Shown: piece by piece, positions 17,450 through 24,700 of the stretch
How positions within the stretch are numbered: the stretch's first letter is position 1
How the letters are laid out: the number at the start of each line of letters is the position of its first letter
Assembly (NCBI GenBank): GCA_964397995.1
Contig: CAYNLG010000046.1
Span: 1-29,748 of the forward strand
From: CAYNLG01 sp964397995
GTDB taxonomy: Bacteria; Planctomycetota; Phycisphaerae; FEN-1346
Direction: 5' to 3'
DNA length: 29,748 nucleotides
Position numbers and translations under genes: made by a program
Notes under the pieces: model-generated
What the model saw: the letters and a program-made list of their open reading frames with translations, nothing else
Told to the model about the DNA's origin: nothing
Databases searched by the model: none

Positions 17450-17480
17450 GCGGCTGGGCGGCCGACCGGCCGCGAGCCGC
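17450..17480 (-). repeat. GC-rich cruciform ahead of dapA
   Basis: Two nested perfect inverted repeats: GCGGCT (17450-17455) / AGCCGC (17475-17480) and GCGGCC (17458-17463) / GGCCGC (17468-17473), with a 4-nt loop GACC and a 2:1 internal loop. It begins next to the -10 box of the proposed dapA promoter and ends 27 nt before the start codon. It could be a leader hairpin, an operator, or a terminator for read-through from the gene upstream. Confidence 0.5.
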
Positions 17481-17508
17481 ATTGTACCGGCCCCCCGCGA
17501 GGTGTCCA
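17481..17508 (-). promoter_or_regulatory. sigma70-like promoter for dapA
   Basis: On the minus strand TGGACA (17508-17503, 5/6) and TACAAT (17486-17481, 5/6) are separated by 16 nt. Transcription would start near 17474, about 50 nt before the dapA ATG. Both hexamers are good for this GC-rich sequence. Confidence 0.5.
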
Positions 17509-17526
17509 GCCCTTCTGCCGCCCGGC

Positions 17527-18048
17527 TCAGGGCCGGCTGTACCGGGTGAACGCCCCGACGCGCGGGTCCGAGGCGGCCACGAACTCCGCTTCCCCGAACT
17601 GGTGGCCGCGCGACGGCAACGGCACGTTCACCTGCTCCACGGCGGGCGCGTCGCCCTCGACGTCCACCAGGAAGACGCGGCCGTCGGCCAGGGGGTACGC
17701 CGCGTCATCGACGACGAGGGTCTCGTACGGCGGGTCGCACCGCATCGCGAGGGCCGGCCCGCCCTCGGGTACCGTGAACCGGTGGACCATGGCCCCCGTG
17801 GGCCGGTCCATGCGGGACATCTGGTTGCGCGGCCCTTGGCCGTCGAGGGCGCCCGTGTTGACGAAGACCAGGTACAGAGTGTCATCGTCGTGGCGGCCCA
17901 GGAAGAAGGAGGTGTGCTCGTTCAGGAGCCAGTTCGTGGCTTCCAGGTACTCGGTCTCCTGGCCCCCGCAGCCGGGCACGGCCGCGGCCGCGGCGGCCAG
18001 GACGGCGGCCACGGCTAAAGGGCGTCGCGGGGCGGCCCCCAGCCTCAC
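17527..18048 (-). CDS. putative lipoprotein of unknown function
   Basis: 173-aa protein, not recognised. The GTG at 18048 overlaps the dprA stop as GTGA, which decides the start. The N-terminus is basic, then Ala/Val-rich (PLAVAAVLAAAAAAVPGCGG), ending in a Cys near residue 27 that could be lipidated, although VPGC is a loose lipobox. The remainder looks like a small beta-rich domain: DTLYLVFVNTG, MVHRFTVPEGGPALAMRC and FLVDVEGDAP. No catalytic motif is visible. Its coupling to a DNA-processing gene probably reflects operon economy rather than shared function. Confidence 0.7.
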   Translation of the reverse strand: MRLGAAPRRPLAVAAVLAAAAAAVPGCGGQETEYLEATNWLLNEHTSFFLGRHDDDTLYLVFVNTGALDGQGPRNQMSRMDRPTGAMVHRFTVPEGGPALAMRCDPPYETLVVDDAAYPLADGRVFLVDVEGDAPAVEQVNVPLPSRGHQFGEAEFVAASDPRVGAFTRYSRP

Positions 18049-19175
18049 GGGGCACCCCCTGTCCGGGCCCGCACGAATCGTCCGCCCGGCAGGGCCTTGA
18101 CCTGGCCCTTCAACTCCAGCAGCGTCAGGGCGGCGCTCACCTGGTGGCTTGCCAGACCGGTGCGGCTGACGAGGTCGTCCACCGCCACCGGGTCCCCGTC
18201 CAGGCCTTCCAGCAGCCGGGCTTCCTCGGGCGAGACCTTGGCCTTGAGCGCCAGTTCCGTCTGCTCTTGGATGTCCTCGCCCTCGGCCGGTTCCACCTCC
18301 AGGTCCGGAAAGGCCTCGAGCACGTCGGCCACGCATTCCACCAGCGCCGCTCCGTCGCGGAGCAGGGCGTGCACGCCCGCGGCGCCGGGCGCGTCGACCC
18401 GGTTCGGCACCGCGAAGACCTCCTTGCCCAGTTCGGCGGCAAGGCGGGCCGTGATGATCGCGCCGCTGCGGCGGCCGGCCTCGACGACGACGATGCCCAG
18501 GCTCAGGGCCGCCAGGATCCGGTTCCGCCGCGGAAAGTGCTCCGCGCGCGGCCCGGCGTCCATCGGGAACTCGCTGACGAGCGCCCCGCGCTCGACCACC
18601 GCCTCGGCCAGCTTCCGGTGCTCCGGCGGATAGACCGTGCCGAGGCCGTTGCCCAGGACAGCCAGCGTGCGGCCACCGGCGGCCATGGCCCCGGCGTGGG
18701 CGGCGGCGTCGATGCCCCGGGCGAGGCCCGAGACGACGGTGAACCCGGTCCGCGCCAGCCCCCCCGCGAGGTGCTCCGCCTGCTCGCTCCCGTACAGGCT
18801 GCACCGGCGCATGCCCACGATGCCGATCGCCTGGGCGTCGGTCGGCTCGATCGTGCCCTTCAGGTAGACAACCGGCGGGGCGTCCGTCAGATACGACAGC
18901 GCCAGCGGGTACTCGGGCGTGCCGCGGTAGAGAAGGGTGACGCCAGCGGCCTTGGCGGCGGCGTGCTCCGCTTCGGCGTCGACCTCGTCGAGGGCGGCCC
19001 GGAGTCTGCGGGCCCCCGCGCGGCCGATGCCGTGGACCTCGGCCAAGGCTGAGCCGCTTGCCTCGACCGCCTCCGATGCCGCGCCGAAGTGCTCGACCAG
19101 CGCCCCGTAAAGGCGCGGCCCCAAGCCGGGTGTCAGGTGCAGGCGCAACGTCGCGAGCCGTTCGGCATCGTCCAT
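18045..19175 (-). CDS. dprA: DNA-processing protein DprA (DNA-protecting protein)
   Basis: Loads RecA on incoming single-stranded DNA during natural transformation; it is widespread even in bacteria not known to be competent. 376 aa, with an N-terminal helix-hairpin-helix-like region (EVHGIGRAGARRL, about residues 46-58), the Rossmann domain with GMRRCSLYG (usual GSR-type motif, residues 121-129), VVSGLARGIDAAAH (148-160), FPRRNRILAALS (214-225), SGAIITARLA and a C-terminal winged-helix region (about 310-370). The gene lies 52 nt after aroB and ends overlapping the lipoprotein start. Confidence 0.93.
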   Translation of the reverse strand: MDDAERLATLRLHLTPGLGPRLYGALVEHFGAASEAVEASGSALAEVHGIGRAGARRLRAALDEVDAEAEHAAAKAAGVTLLYRGTPEYPLALSYLTDAPPVVYLKGTIEPTDAQAIGIVGMRRCSLYGSEQAEHLAGGLARTGFTVVSGLARGIDAAAHAGAMAAGGRTLAVLGNGLGTVYPPEHRKLAEAVVERGALVSEFPMDAGPRAEHFPRRNRILAALSLGIVVVEAGRRSGAIITARLAAELGKEVFAVPNRVDAPGAAGVHALLRDGAALVECVADVLEAFPDLEVEPAEGEDIQEQTELALKAKVSPEEARLLEGLDGDPVAVDDLVSRTGLASHQVSAALTLLELKGQVKALPGGRFVRARTGGAP

Positions 19176-19227
19176 CGGAGGCCCCCACCGGCGAACGCCC
19201 GCATCCTACGCCCGGACACCACGTGTG

Positions 19228-20325
19228 TCAAACCTTCCCCGAGCCCTCACGGGCGAGCGACCCGATCGCCCCGGCGACCTCCTCGTCCGTCACGTCCTCG
19301 ACGACCTCGACCTCGGCGACATCGCGCGGCAAAACGAACCGGTGCCGCCCCGCCTCGGCCTTCTTGTCGTGCCGCACCAGGTTCAGCAGGGCCTCCAGGT
19401 CGGGGGTCGTCTCCAGGGCGGTCGGCAGCCCGAACCGGGCCAGAAGCGCCGTCTGCCGGGCGACTGCCGCCTCCGGGCACATCCCGCGCGCGGCCGCCAA
19501 GCGGGCCTCGCCCGTCATGCCCAGGGCGACGGCCCGGCCGTGGGTCAGGCCCAGGCGGCTTTCCAGGGCGTGGCCGAGGGTGTGGCCGTAGTTCAGGATG
19601 CGCCTCAGGCCCCCCTCCCGCTCGTCGGCCGCCACCACGTCGGCCTTGATCCGCACGTTCTCGGCCACGACGTCCTCCAGGACGTCCAAGTCGCGGCCCA
19701 GGACGGCGTCGGCGTCGCGCTCCAGGCGTTCCACGAGGGCGCGGCTGCGGATCATGCCGTGCTTGACGACCTCCGCGAGGCCCGTGCGCAGTTCCTCGTC
19801 GGGAAGCGTCGCCAGCGTCGAGACGTCGGCCAGGACGGCCGCGGGCTGGTGGAACGCGCCGATCAGGTTCTTGCACTCGGGGTGGTCGACGGCCGTCTTG
19901 CCGCCCACGCTGGCGTCGACTTGGCCGAGGAGCGTCGTCGAGACCGCCACCCACGGCAGGCCGCGCATGTACGTCGCCGCCACGAACCCCGCCAGGTCGG
20001 TCACCACGCCCCCCCCGAGGCCGACGACCGCCGACCCGCGGTCGAGGCCGGCCTTCAGGAAGACGTCGTAGAGGCGGCCGGCCTGGTCCAGGGTCTTGGC
20101 ACCCTCGCCGGGGGGGACGACCGCCACCTCGACCTCCAGGCCCTCGGCGCGCAGGCTCTCCAGGCAGGGGTCCAGGTAGTGGGCGGCCACGTCGTCATCC
20201 GTCACCAGCCCCACGGTCCGGCTTCGGGCCAGCGGATGCGTCAGCTCCCCCAGCATCCTCAGCAGGGAAGGGCTCACCAGGACGGCGTAGGCGGATCCGG
20301 TGACCGGGACGTCGATTCGCTGCAT
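19228..20325 (-). CDS. aroB: 3-dehydroquinate synthase
   Basis: Second step of the shikimate pathway: converts the 7-phosphate DAHP to 3-dehydroquinate using NAD and a divalent metal. 365 aa from the ATG at 20325, which has GGGAGG about 10 nt upstream; the frame is open further but not protein-like. Motifs: GLGGGVVTDLAGFVAATYMRG (NAD/substrate region, residues 102-122), TTLLGQVDASVGGKT, and metal ligands Glu185 (GLAEVVKHG), His248 (NYGHTLGHALE) and His262 (THGRAVALGM). The first 131 nt overlap the 3' end of the upstream gene in another frame, an unusually long overlap. Confidence 0.95.
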   Translation of the reverse strand: MQRIDVPVTGSAYAVLVSPSLLRMLGELTHPLARSRTVGLVTDDDVAAHYLDPCLESLRAEGLEVEVAVVPPGEGAKTLDQAGRLYDVFLKAGLDRGSAVVGLGGGVVTDLAGFVAATYMRGLPWVAVSTTLLGQVDASVGGKTAVDHPECKNLIGAFHQPAAVLADVSTLATLPDEELRTGLAEVVKHGMIRSRALVERLERDADAVLGRDLDVLEDVVAENVRIKADVVAADEREGGLRRILNYGHTLGHALESRLGLTHGRAVALGMTGEARLAAARGMCPEAAVARQTALLARFGLPTALETTPDLEALLNLVRHDKKAEAGRHRFVLPRDVAEVEVVEDVTDEEVAGAIGSLAREGSGKV

Positions 20326-21310
20326 GGGCCTTGGGCCTCCCGAGACGGCGCACGTAGAAGAACACCACAAGCATCAGGATCAGCACGGCGCCGCCGACGG
20401 CCAGGAGCAGGCCGCCCGGCGCCTCGACCGTGGGCGCCATCATCGGCGACGGCCCGCCCGCGAGCTCCAGCCGCTGGGCGATCAGCATCGGCGCCAGGCC
20501 CTCGCCCTTCGTCCCCAGGTACCGCCGCACCTTGTAGAAGTACCCCTTGACCCGCACCTCGTCGAACCGCTCGATGGTGGTCATCGGGTTTTCCGTCACG
20601 ATGACCGTCGCCACCGGCAGCACCTGGTCGAGCGGGGGCTTGCGGAGGGTGACCTCCCAAAAGCGCGGCACCTCCTTGTAGAGGGCGAGGACGGGCGTGC
20701 GGATCGGCGCGACCTGCATGTACACGCCCTCGAGGGTCACGGGCTTGCCGCGGAAACTCGAGGGCAGGGCCATCAGCGTCTTGTAGTCGGTGGTCTCCTC
20801 GTCCGGCGCCATCGCCTCGGCCGGGAGCTTCGCCACCTGGGCCACGAGCCAGTAGAAGGCGGCCTCGTCGTAATCGAAGGTGTTGTCCTTGACGTCGCCG
20901 AGGAGGGCCTCGCCCTTTTCCCAGGGGATGTCGTACCGCTTGAAGACGGGGAGCTCGAAGATCTCCTCGCGGGTCATCTGCGAAAGGGGCTTCGGCGGCT
21001 TGTCTTCGTCCGCGGTCGCGCCGGATTCGGCGTCGCCGGCGTCGTCCGGCTCGCCTTCGGCGTCGGCGTCCGGTGCGGGGGGGGCCTCCGCGGCCCCGGG
21101 GGGTTCCGTGCCTGCCTCGGTGTCGTCGGGATCGCCCGCCTCGGCCTCCGGCGACGGCGCAGCCGCATCCCCGGCCGCCCGTTCCTCGGCAGGCGCCCCT
21201 GCGCCGGCGTCGCCCGGGGCCGCCAGGATCGGTGTCGGCCAAGCCGCAAGCAGGGCGATGGCCGCCCACACGGCCACCGCCGCCAACGCTCCCGCCCGGA
21301 TGGCTTCCAT
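20195..21310 (-). CDS. membrane-anchored protein of unknown function with acidic linker
   Basis: 371-aa protein, not recognised. The ATG at 21310 is chosen because AAGGAGG lies 6 nt upstream; another ATG at 21331 lacks this. A signal peptide or anchor (residues 1-32) is followed by an Ala/Glu/Asp/Pro-rich linker (about 33-105). The folded part begins at MTREEIFELPVFKRYDIPW, and a beta-rich stretch (about 190-285: FRGKPVTLEGVYMQV, RFDEVRVKGYFYKVRRY) resembles an OB-like fold, which is inference. A transmembrane helix (GLLLAVGGAVLILMLVVFFYV) lies near residues 300-322, followed by a basic/Pro-rich tail of about 50 residues encoded inside the aroB start region. It heads the seven-gene minus-strand run. 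Confidence 0.72.
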   Translation of the reverse strand: MEAIRAGALAAVAVWAAIALLAAWPTPILAAPGDAGAGAPAEERAAGDAAAPSPEAEAGDPDDTEAGTEPPGAAEAPPAPDADAEGEPDDAGDAESGATADEDKPPKPLSQMTREEIFELPVFKRYDIPWEKGEALLGDVKDNTFDYDEAAFYWLVAQVAKLPAEAMAPDEETTDYKTLMALPSSFRGKPVTLEGVYMQVAPIRTPVLALYKEVPRFWEVTLRKPPLDQVLPVATVIVTENPMTTIERFDEVRVKGYFYKVRRYLGTKGEGLAPMLIAQRLELAGGPSPMMAPTVEAPGGLLLAVGGAVLILMLVVFFYVRRLGRPKAHAANRRPGHRIRLRRPGEPFPAEDAGGADASAGPKPDRGAGDG

Positions 21311-21329
21311 ACCCGTCCTCCTTCCCGCC

Positions 21330-21359
21330 ATGGTACGTTCACGGACCGGGAACCGTCAA
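21330..21359 (-). promoter_or_regulatory. candidate promoter for the aroB operon
   Basis: On the minus strand TTGACG (21359-21354, 5/6) and TACCAT (21335-21330, 4/6) are 18 nt apart. The start site would fall near 21323, giving a very short leader that only just includes the ribosome site of the first gene, which lowers confidence. Confidence 0.33.
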
Positions 21360-21777
21360 AAGGAAAGCCAGTTCCCTGGGGATAGACGGACGCCGGGGGC
21401 GGTCCTCGCAGGGGAAGGCAGAAGCGCCGCTCGGGCCCAGGCGCGTGCGCGGTAGCGGCCTTCGCGGGGGCCTCGGTGGGCGCGGCGGCCGGTCGTGTCC
21501 GCCGCCCCCCTCGACATGCCGAACGGTGCCGCGGCACGAAGCAGGGGGAGAGAAGCGAGCGGCGCCGAGCTGCGGCGCCGCTCGTCAGGGGCTTGCCCGG
21601 TGCGCCCCGGCGTCCCGCCCCTACTCGGGGCGCCGGGTCAGTGCGATTCGCAACACGGGACCTCGCTTCCCTCCACGGACATTGTTTCCACGGGCGGCCG
21701 TGTCCGGCAAGAGGGATTCACAACATTTCCGCCCCGCCCGGTGGTAGGATACCCGCGACCCGACAGGAGCGCCGGCC
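21332..21777. other. 446-nt intergenic region between divergent aroB operon and folC
   Basis: I see no credible gene: open frames here lack ribosome sites and are low-complexity Arg/Pro/Ala. It holds a candidate minus-strand promoter (21330-21359), a perfect 12-bp hairpin (21556-21584), a small CACGG/CCGTG hairpin inside 21688-21702, and the folC ribosome site AGGAG (21765-21769). No tRNA-like fold was recognised. Confidence 0.55.
21556..21584. repeat. perfect 12-bp inverted repeat with 5-nt loop
   Basis: CGAGCGGCGCCG (21556-21567) and CGGCGCCGCTCG (21573-21584) are exact reverse complements around AGCTG. Neither strand has a following T-run. It lies in the middle of the divergent intergenic region about 190 nt before folC, so it may be an RNA hairpin in a leader or a protein-binding site. 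Confidence 0.7.
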
Positions 21778-23109
21778 GTGCCCTTCGCGAGCTACGAGGC
21801 CGCCCTCGACTACCTCTTCACGGCCACCGACTACGAGCGGATGCGCCGCGTCCGCTACAACGCCGACACCTTCAGCCTGGCCCGCATGCGCGACCTGCTT
21901 GGCCGCCTCGGCGATCCACACCGGGGCCTGCGGGGCGTTCACGTGGCCGGCACCAAGGGCAAGGGCTCCACGGCCGCCATGATTGAGGCCCTTGCCCGGG
22001 AGGCGGGCCTCAGGACCGGCCTCTACACCTCGCCCCACCTGGAGGACCTGCGGGAACGCATCCGCTTCGGCCCGGAGTGGATCGCGCCGGAGGCCCTGCA
22101 GGCGGGCATCGAGGCCGCGCGGCCCCACGTCGAGGCCCTCCGGGCCGCCGACGATGCCCCGACCTTCTTCGAGATCTTCACCGCCATCGCCTTCCGGGCC
22201 TTCGCCGAATCGGACCTGGACCTCGTGGTCGCTGAAGTCGGGCTCGGCGGCCGCCTCGACGCGACCAACGTTCTCGTGCCCGAGGTGGTGGTCATCACGG
22301 CCGTCAGCCTGGACCACATGGCCCAGCTCGGGACATCGCTGGCGGCCATCGCCGGCGAGAAAGCGGGCATCGTCAAGCCGGGCGTGCCGGTGGTCGTCCA
22401 GCCCCAGCCGCCCGAGGCCGAGGTGGTCATCCGCGAGGTGTGCCGCCGCGCCGGCGCCGAGCGCATCGCCCTCGGCCGCGACGTCATGTGGTCCTGGGCA
22501 CCGCGCGGCACCGAGAGCCGCGTGACCGTTTGCACGCCGCGTGCCGAGTACGCCGATCTTGGCCTGCCCCTCATGGGGGCACACCAGGGGGTGAACGCGG
22601 CCACGGCGCTGGCGGCCGCGGAGCGCGTGCTCACGGCGGAACAGCTTGGGCCGGCGTCGGCGGCCCGAGCGCTGGCGGCGCTGGATTGGCCCGGCCGGAT
22701 GGAGGTCGTCGGCCAAGGGCCGACCGTGGTCCTCGACGGAGCCCACAACCGGGCCAGCCTGGCGGGATTGCTTCAGGCGGTGGCGGCCCACTTCCCCGAC
22801 CGGGCGGCCGAGGTCGTCTTCGCCTGTGCCGCCGACAAGGACATCGCGGGCATGGTCGAGGTCCTGGCCGCCGGGCCGAACGTCGCGGGCGTCACGGCGA
22901 CGCGGACCGAGAACCCGCGTGCGGCCGCGCCGACGGACCTGGCCGAGCGGTTGGCGGCGCAGGGGGCCGCGAACGTGGCCGCCGTGGAGGATGCCGGCGA
23001 GGCGCTCGGGCGCGCCCGGGACCGGGCGGGGCCGGGGGGCCTCGTGGTCGCCTGCGGGTCGCTCTACCTGGTGGGGGCGCTTCGGCGCCGCTGTCGCGAG
23101 GGGCGATGA
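21778..23109 (+). CDS. folC: folylpolyglutamate synthase / dihydrofolate synthase
   Basis: Adds glutamate to folates (and usually to dihydropteroate) using ATP. 443 aa, typical length. The GTG start at 21778 has AGGAG 8 nt upstream. The P-loop GTKGKGSTAAM (from residue 58) is in the Mur-ligase-like ATPase domain; GLYTSPHLEDLRERI, AEVGLGGRLDATN, VSLDHMAQLGTSLAAIAGEKAGI and LDGAHN are all family hallmarks. The C-terminal domain ends with VACGSLYLVGALRR. The stop codon opens a hairpin shared with the convergent AMMECR1 gene 19 nt away. Confidence 0.95.
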   Translation: MPFASYEAALDYLFTATDYERMRRVRYNADTFSLARMRDLLGRLGDPHRGLRGVHVAGTKGKGSTAAMIEALAREAGLRTGLYTSPHLEDLRERIRFGPEWIAPEALQAGIEAARPHVEALRAADDAPTFFEIFTAIAFRAFAESDLDLVVAEVGLGGRLDATNVLVPEVVVITAVSLDHMAQLGTSLAAIAGEKAGIVKPGVPVVVQPQPPEAEVVIREVCRRAGAERIALGRDVMWSWAPRGTESRVTVCTPRAEYADLGLPLMGAHQGVNAATALAAAERVLTAEQLGPASAARALAALDWPGRMEVVGQGPTVVLDGAHNRASLAGLLQAVAAHFPDRAAEVVFACAADKDIAGMVEVLAAGPNVAGVTATRTENPRAAAPTDLAERLAAQGAANVAAVEDAGEALGRARDRAGPGGLVVACGSLYLVGALRRRCREGR

Positions 23110-23131
23110 CCCGGCCGCGCGGCGCGGGTCA
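23107..23131. terminator. hairpin bridging the convergent folC and AMMECR1 stop codons
   Basis: TGACCCG (23107-23113) pairs with CGGGTCA (23125-23131), and inside it GCCG (23114-23117) pairs with CGGC (23120-23123) with one bulged G. The 5' arm begins with the folC TGA and the 3' arm is the complement of the other gene's TGA, so the hairpin runs exactly from stop to stop. There is no T-run. A bidirectional terminator is the simplest reading. Confidence 0.5.
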
Positions 23132-23704
23132 CTCGGCGCCGCCGTCCTTGACGTGCCCTTCGCCGAAGACCTCAGCCTCGAAGCGGTAGACGTCCACGTT
23201 CGGGTCGCGCCAGGCATCGGGTGCCAGGCCCGCCTTGCCGGCGCAGCACTGGCTGAGGAACTCCTCCAGCGACCACCCGGTCTCGGTGGCGACCTGCGGC
23301 AGGAAGACGCCCCGCCGGAAGCCACTGCCGACTTGGATGCCGTGCCGCCCCAGTTCGATCTCCGCGAGGGGGTCGGTCACCTTTTTCATGGGCGTCAGGG
23401 CGGATATCTCGATGTCGATCCGGGCCAGCTCGTCGGCGGTCACGGGGTGGACAGTGAACCGCGGGTCGCGCAAGGCCGCCTCGGCCATCTCCTGGGCCGT
23501 CTCGTAGAGGGGCTTCTCGGCCGAGAACGTCCCGATGCAGCCGCGCAGCCGCCCGCGGTTCTTGAACGTGACGAAACACCCGCACGGGGCCTTCAAAGCC
23601 TCGCTCTCGACCGTGACGTCCGGCCGAGGTCGGCCTTCGAGGGCCGCGGCGGCGGTTTCGCGGGCAATGCGGAGCAGTGTGCGGCGGTCGCCTTCCGACA
23701 ACAT
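23129..23704 (-). CDS. AMMECR1-domain protein
   Basis: 191-aa member of the AMMECR1 family, conserved in all domains of life; its biochemical activity is not firmly known. Bacterial versions often belong to the AmmeMemoRadiSam gene set, but no Memo-like or radical-SAM partner is in this window. The ATG at 23704 has AGGAGGG 5-6 nt upstream. Characteristic segments: CGCFVTFKNRGRLRGCIGTF (family signature LRGCIG), AEAALRDPRF, DIEISALTPMKKV, GVFLPQVATETGW and FLSQCCAGKAGL. It lies 43 nt after the YqaA-like gene in the same direction and probably shares its transcript. Confidence 0.9.
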   Translation of the reverse strand: MLSEGDRRTLLRIARETAAAALEGRPRPDVTVESEALKAPCGCFVTFKNRGRLRGCIGTFSAEKPLYETAQEMAEAALRDPRFTVHPVTADELARIDIEISALTPMKKVTDPLAEIELGRHGIQVGSGFRRGVFLPQVATETGWSLEEFLSQCCAGKAGLAPDAWRDPNVDVYRFEAEVFGEGHVKDGGAE

Positions 23705-23747
23705 GGCTTCCCTCCTCGCGCGGGCGGCCGCGGCGTTATGCCCTGGG

Positions 23748-24527
23748 TCACCGGGAACCACCACACCCTTCCCTCCCCGCGCGGGCGGCCGCGGCCGTCG
23801 GGGCGGGCGCGACCGGCGCGTGTTCGGTGCGTGTGCAACGCAGCGCCAGGACCGCGGCGAGGACGGCGATCATCACCACGACCGTGACGAGGTTGAAGTA
23901 CTTGTCGATGAGGCGTTTCGCCCGCGGGCCGAAGGCGTACAGCACGCCGCCCACCGCGAAGAACCGCAGCGACCGGAAGAGGACTGACGCCAGCAGGAAC
24001 TGCCAGACGGCCACTTCCGCGAAGCCCGCGACCCAGGAGAACACCATATAGGGTACCGGGGTGAGGGCGGCCACCGCCACCGCCCAGAAACCCCACTCGC
24101 CGAAGGTGTCCAGGGCGATCTGCGCCTTCGCGCCCTGGCCCAGCGACTCGAAAGCCGCGACCACGCGGGCCTCGCCGATGGTCAGGCCCAGCAGCATGGC
24201 CGTCGTGCCGCCCAGGATGCTCCAGAAGGTGCAGATGAAGGCCCAGGTGAAACTCCGCTTCGGTCGCCCGAGGCAGAGGACACCCAGCAGCAGGTCCGCC
24301 GGCACGGGGAAGAAGATGGCCTCGGTGTAGGCCAGGGCCGCCATGGCCTTGCCGGCGTGACGGGTCTCGGCCCAGCCGAGGATCCACTCGTACAGGCGCC
24401 GCACCGGCCGCAGGTGCTTCGCCAGACCGTGGGCCTCGATCTCGCGGCGGACGGTGGCATCGGTGACGCCGGTGTCGGCGTCGGCGGGGGGTGTCGGCGG
24501 CTCGGGTCGGTCCACAGGGGCCCTCAC
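23748..24527 (-). CDS. YqaA-like membrane protein of the VTT/SNARE-associated (DedA-related) family
   Basis: About 259 aa from a GTG at 24527; this start is uncertain because no good ribosome site is visible and a TTG 48 nt upstream is also in frame. The hydrophilic Pro/Asp-rich N-terminus is followed by the family domain: ALAYTEAIFFPVPADLLLG, the Gly-rich SILGGTTAMLLGLTIGEA, and the hallmark TPVPYMVFSWVAGF followed by FRSLRFFAVGGVLYAFG, very like YqaA-type proteins. Four to six membrane segments are expected, with re-entrant helices. Relatives of the wider family move lipids or lipid carriers across membranes, but the role of this subgroup is unproven. It is divergent from ispE and followed by the AMMECR1 gene. 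Confidence 0.85.
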   Translation of the reverse strand: MRAPVDRPEPPTPPADADTGVTDATVRREIEAHGLAKHLRPVRRLYEWILGWAETRHAGKAMAALAYTEAIFFPVPADLLLGVLCLGRPKRSFTWAFICTFWSILGGTTAMLLGLTIGEARVVAAFESLGQGAKAQIALDTFGEWGFWAVAVAALTPVPYMVFSWVAGFAEVAVWQFLLASVLFRSLRFFAVGGVLYAFGPRAKRLIDKYFNLVTVVVMIAVLAAVLALRCTRTEHAPVAPAPTAAAARAGREGCGGSR

Positions 24528-24546
24528 GGTGGCGGTCCGGCCGCAA

Positions 24547-24575
24547 AGTCTAGGCTCGCAGCCCCGGCCGGGCAA
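24547..24575 (-). promoter_or_regulatory. candidate promoter for the YqaA-like gene
   Basis: On the minus strand TTGCCC (24575-24570, 4/6) and TAGACT (24552-24547, 4/6) are 17 nt apart. Transcription would begin near 24540, just before the proposed GTG start. It is back to back with the ispE promoter. Confidence 0.35.
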
Positions 24576-24588
24576 GGCAAAAGGCCGG

Positions 24589-24603
24589 TTAGTATTTGAC
24601 TAA
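24589..24603. promoter_or_regulatory. dyad overlapping the ispE -35 box
   Basis: TTAGT (24589-24593) and ACTAA (24599-24603) form a perfect inverted repeat around ATTTG, covering the -35 hexamer of the ispE promoter. It is a candidate operator; five-base arms could also be chance. Confidence 0.35.
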
Positions 24604-24625
24604 TGCCGTGCTTGCGCACGATAAT
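24596..24625 (+). promoter_or_regulatory. strong sigma70-like promoter for ispE
   Basis: TTGACT (24596-24601, 5/6) and GATAAT (24620-24625, 5/6) with an 18-nt spacer, in an AT-rich patch between divergent genes. The transcript would start near 24632. This is one of the clearest promoters in the window, and shows that the TTG at 24596 is not a start codon. Confidence 0.65.
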
Positions 24626-24700
24626 GACGAGGTGCGGCCCGACGCCGGGCGGCTGATGCGCACATCAGGAGCTACTCCGCGACCAACGGGGACGGACTTC

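Noticed and set aside
21332..21777. tRNA or small RNA gene in the folC/aroB intergenic region
   Set aside because: No T-loop-like GGTTCGAATCC motif or cloverleaf was found; only a single perfect hairpin is evident.
24596..24700. N-terminal extension of IspE from a TTG start
   Set aside because: The TTG is part of a strong -35 box, and the extra residues precede the normal start of the family without similarity.
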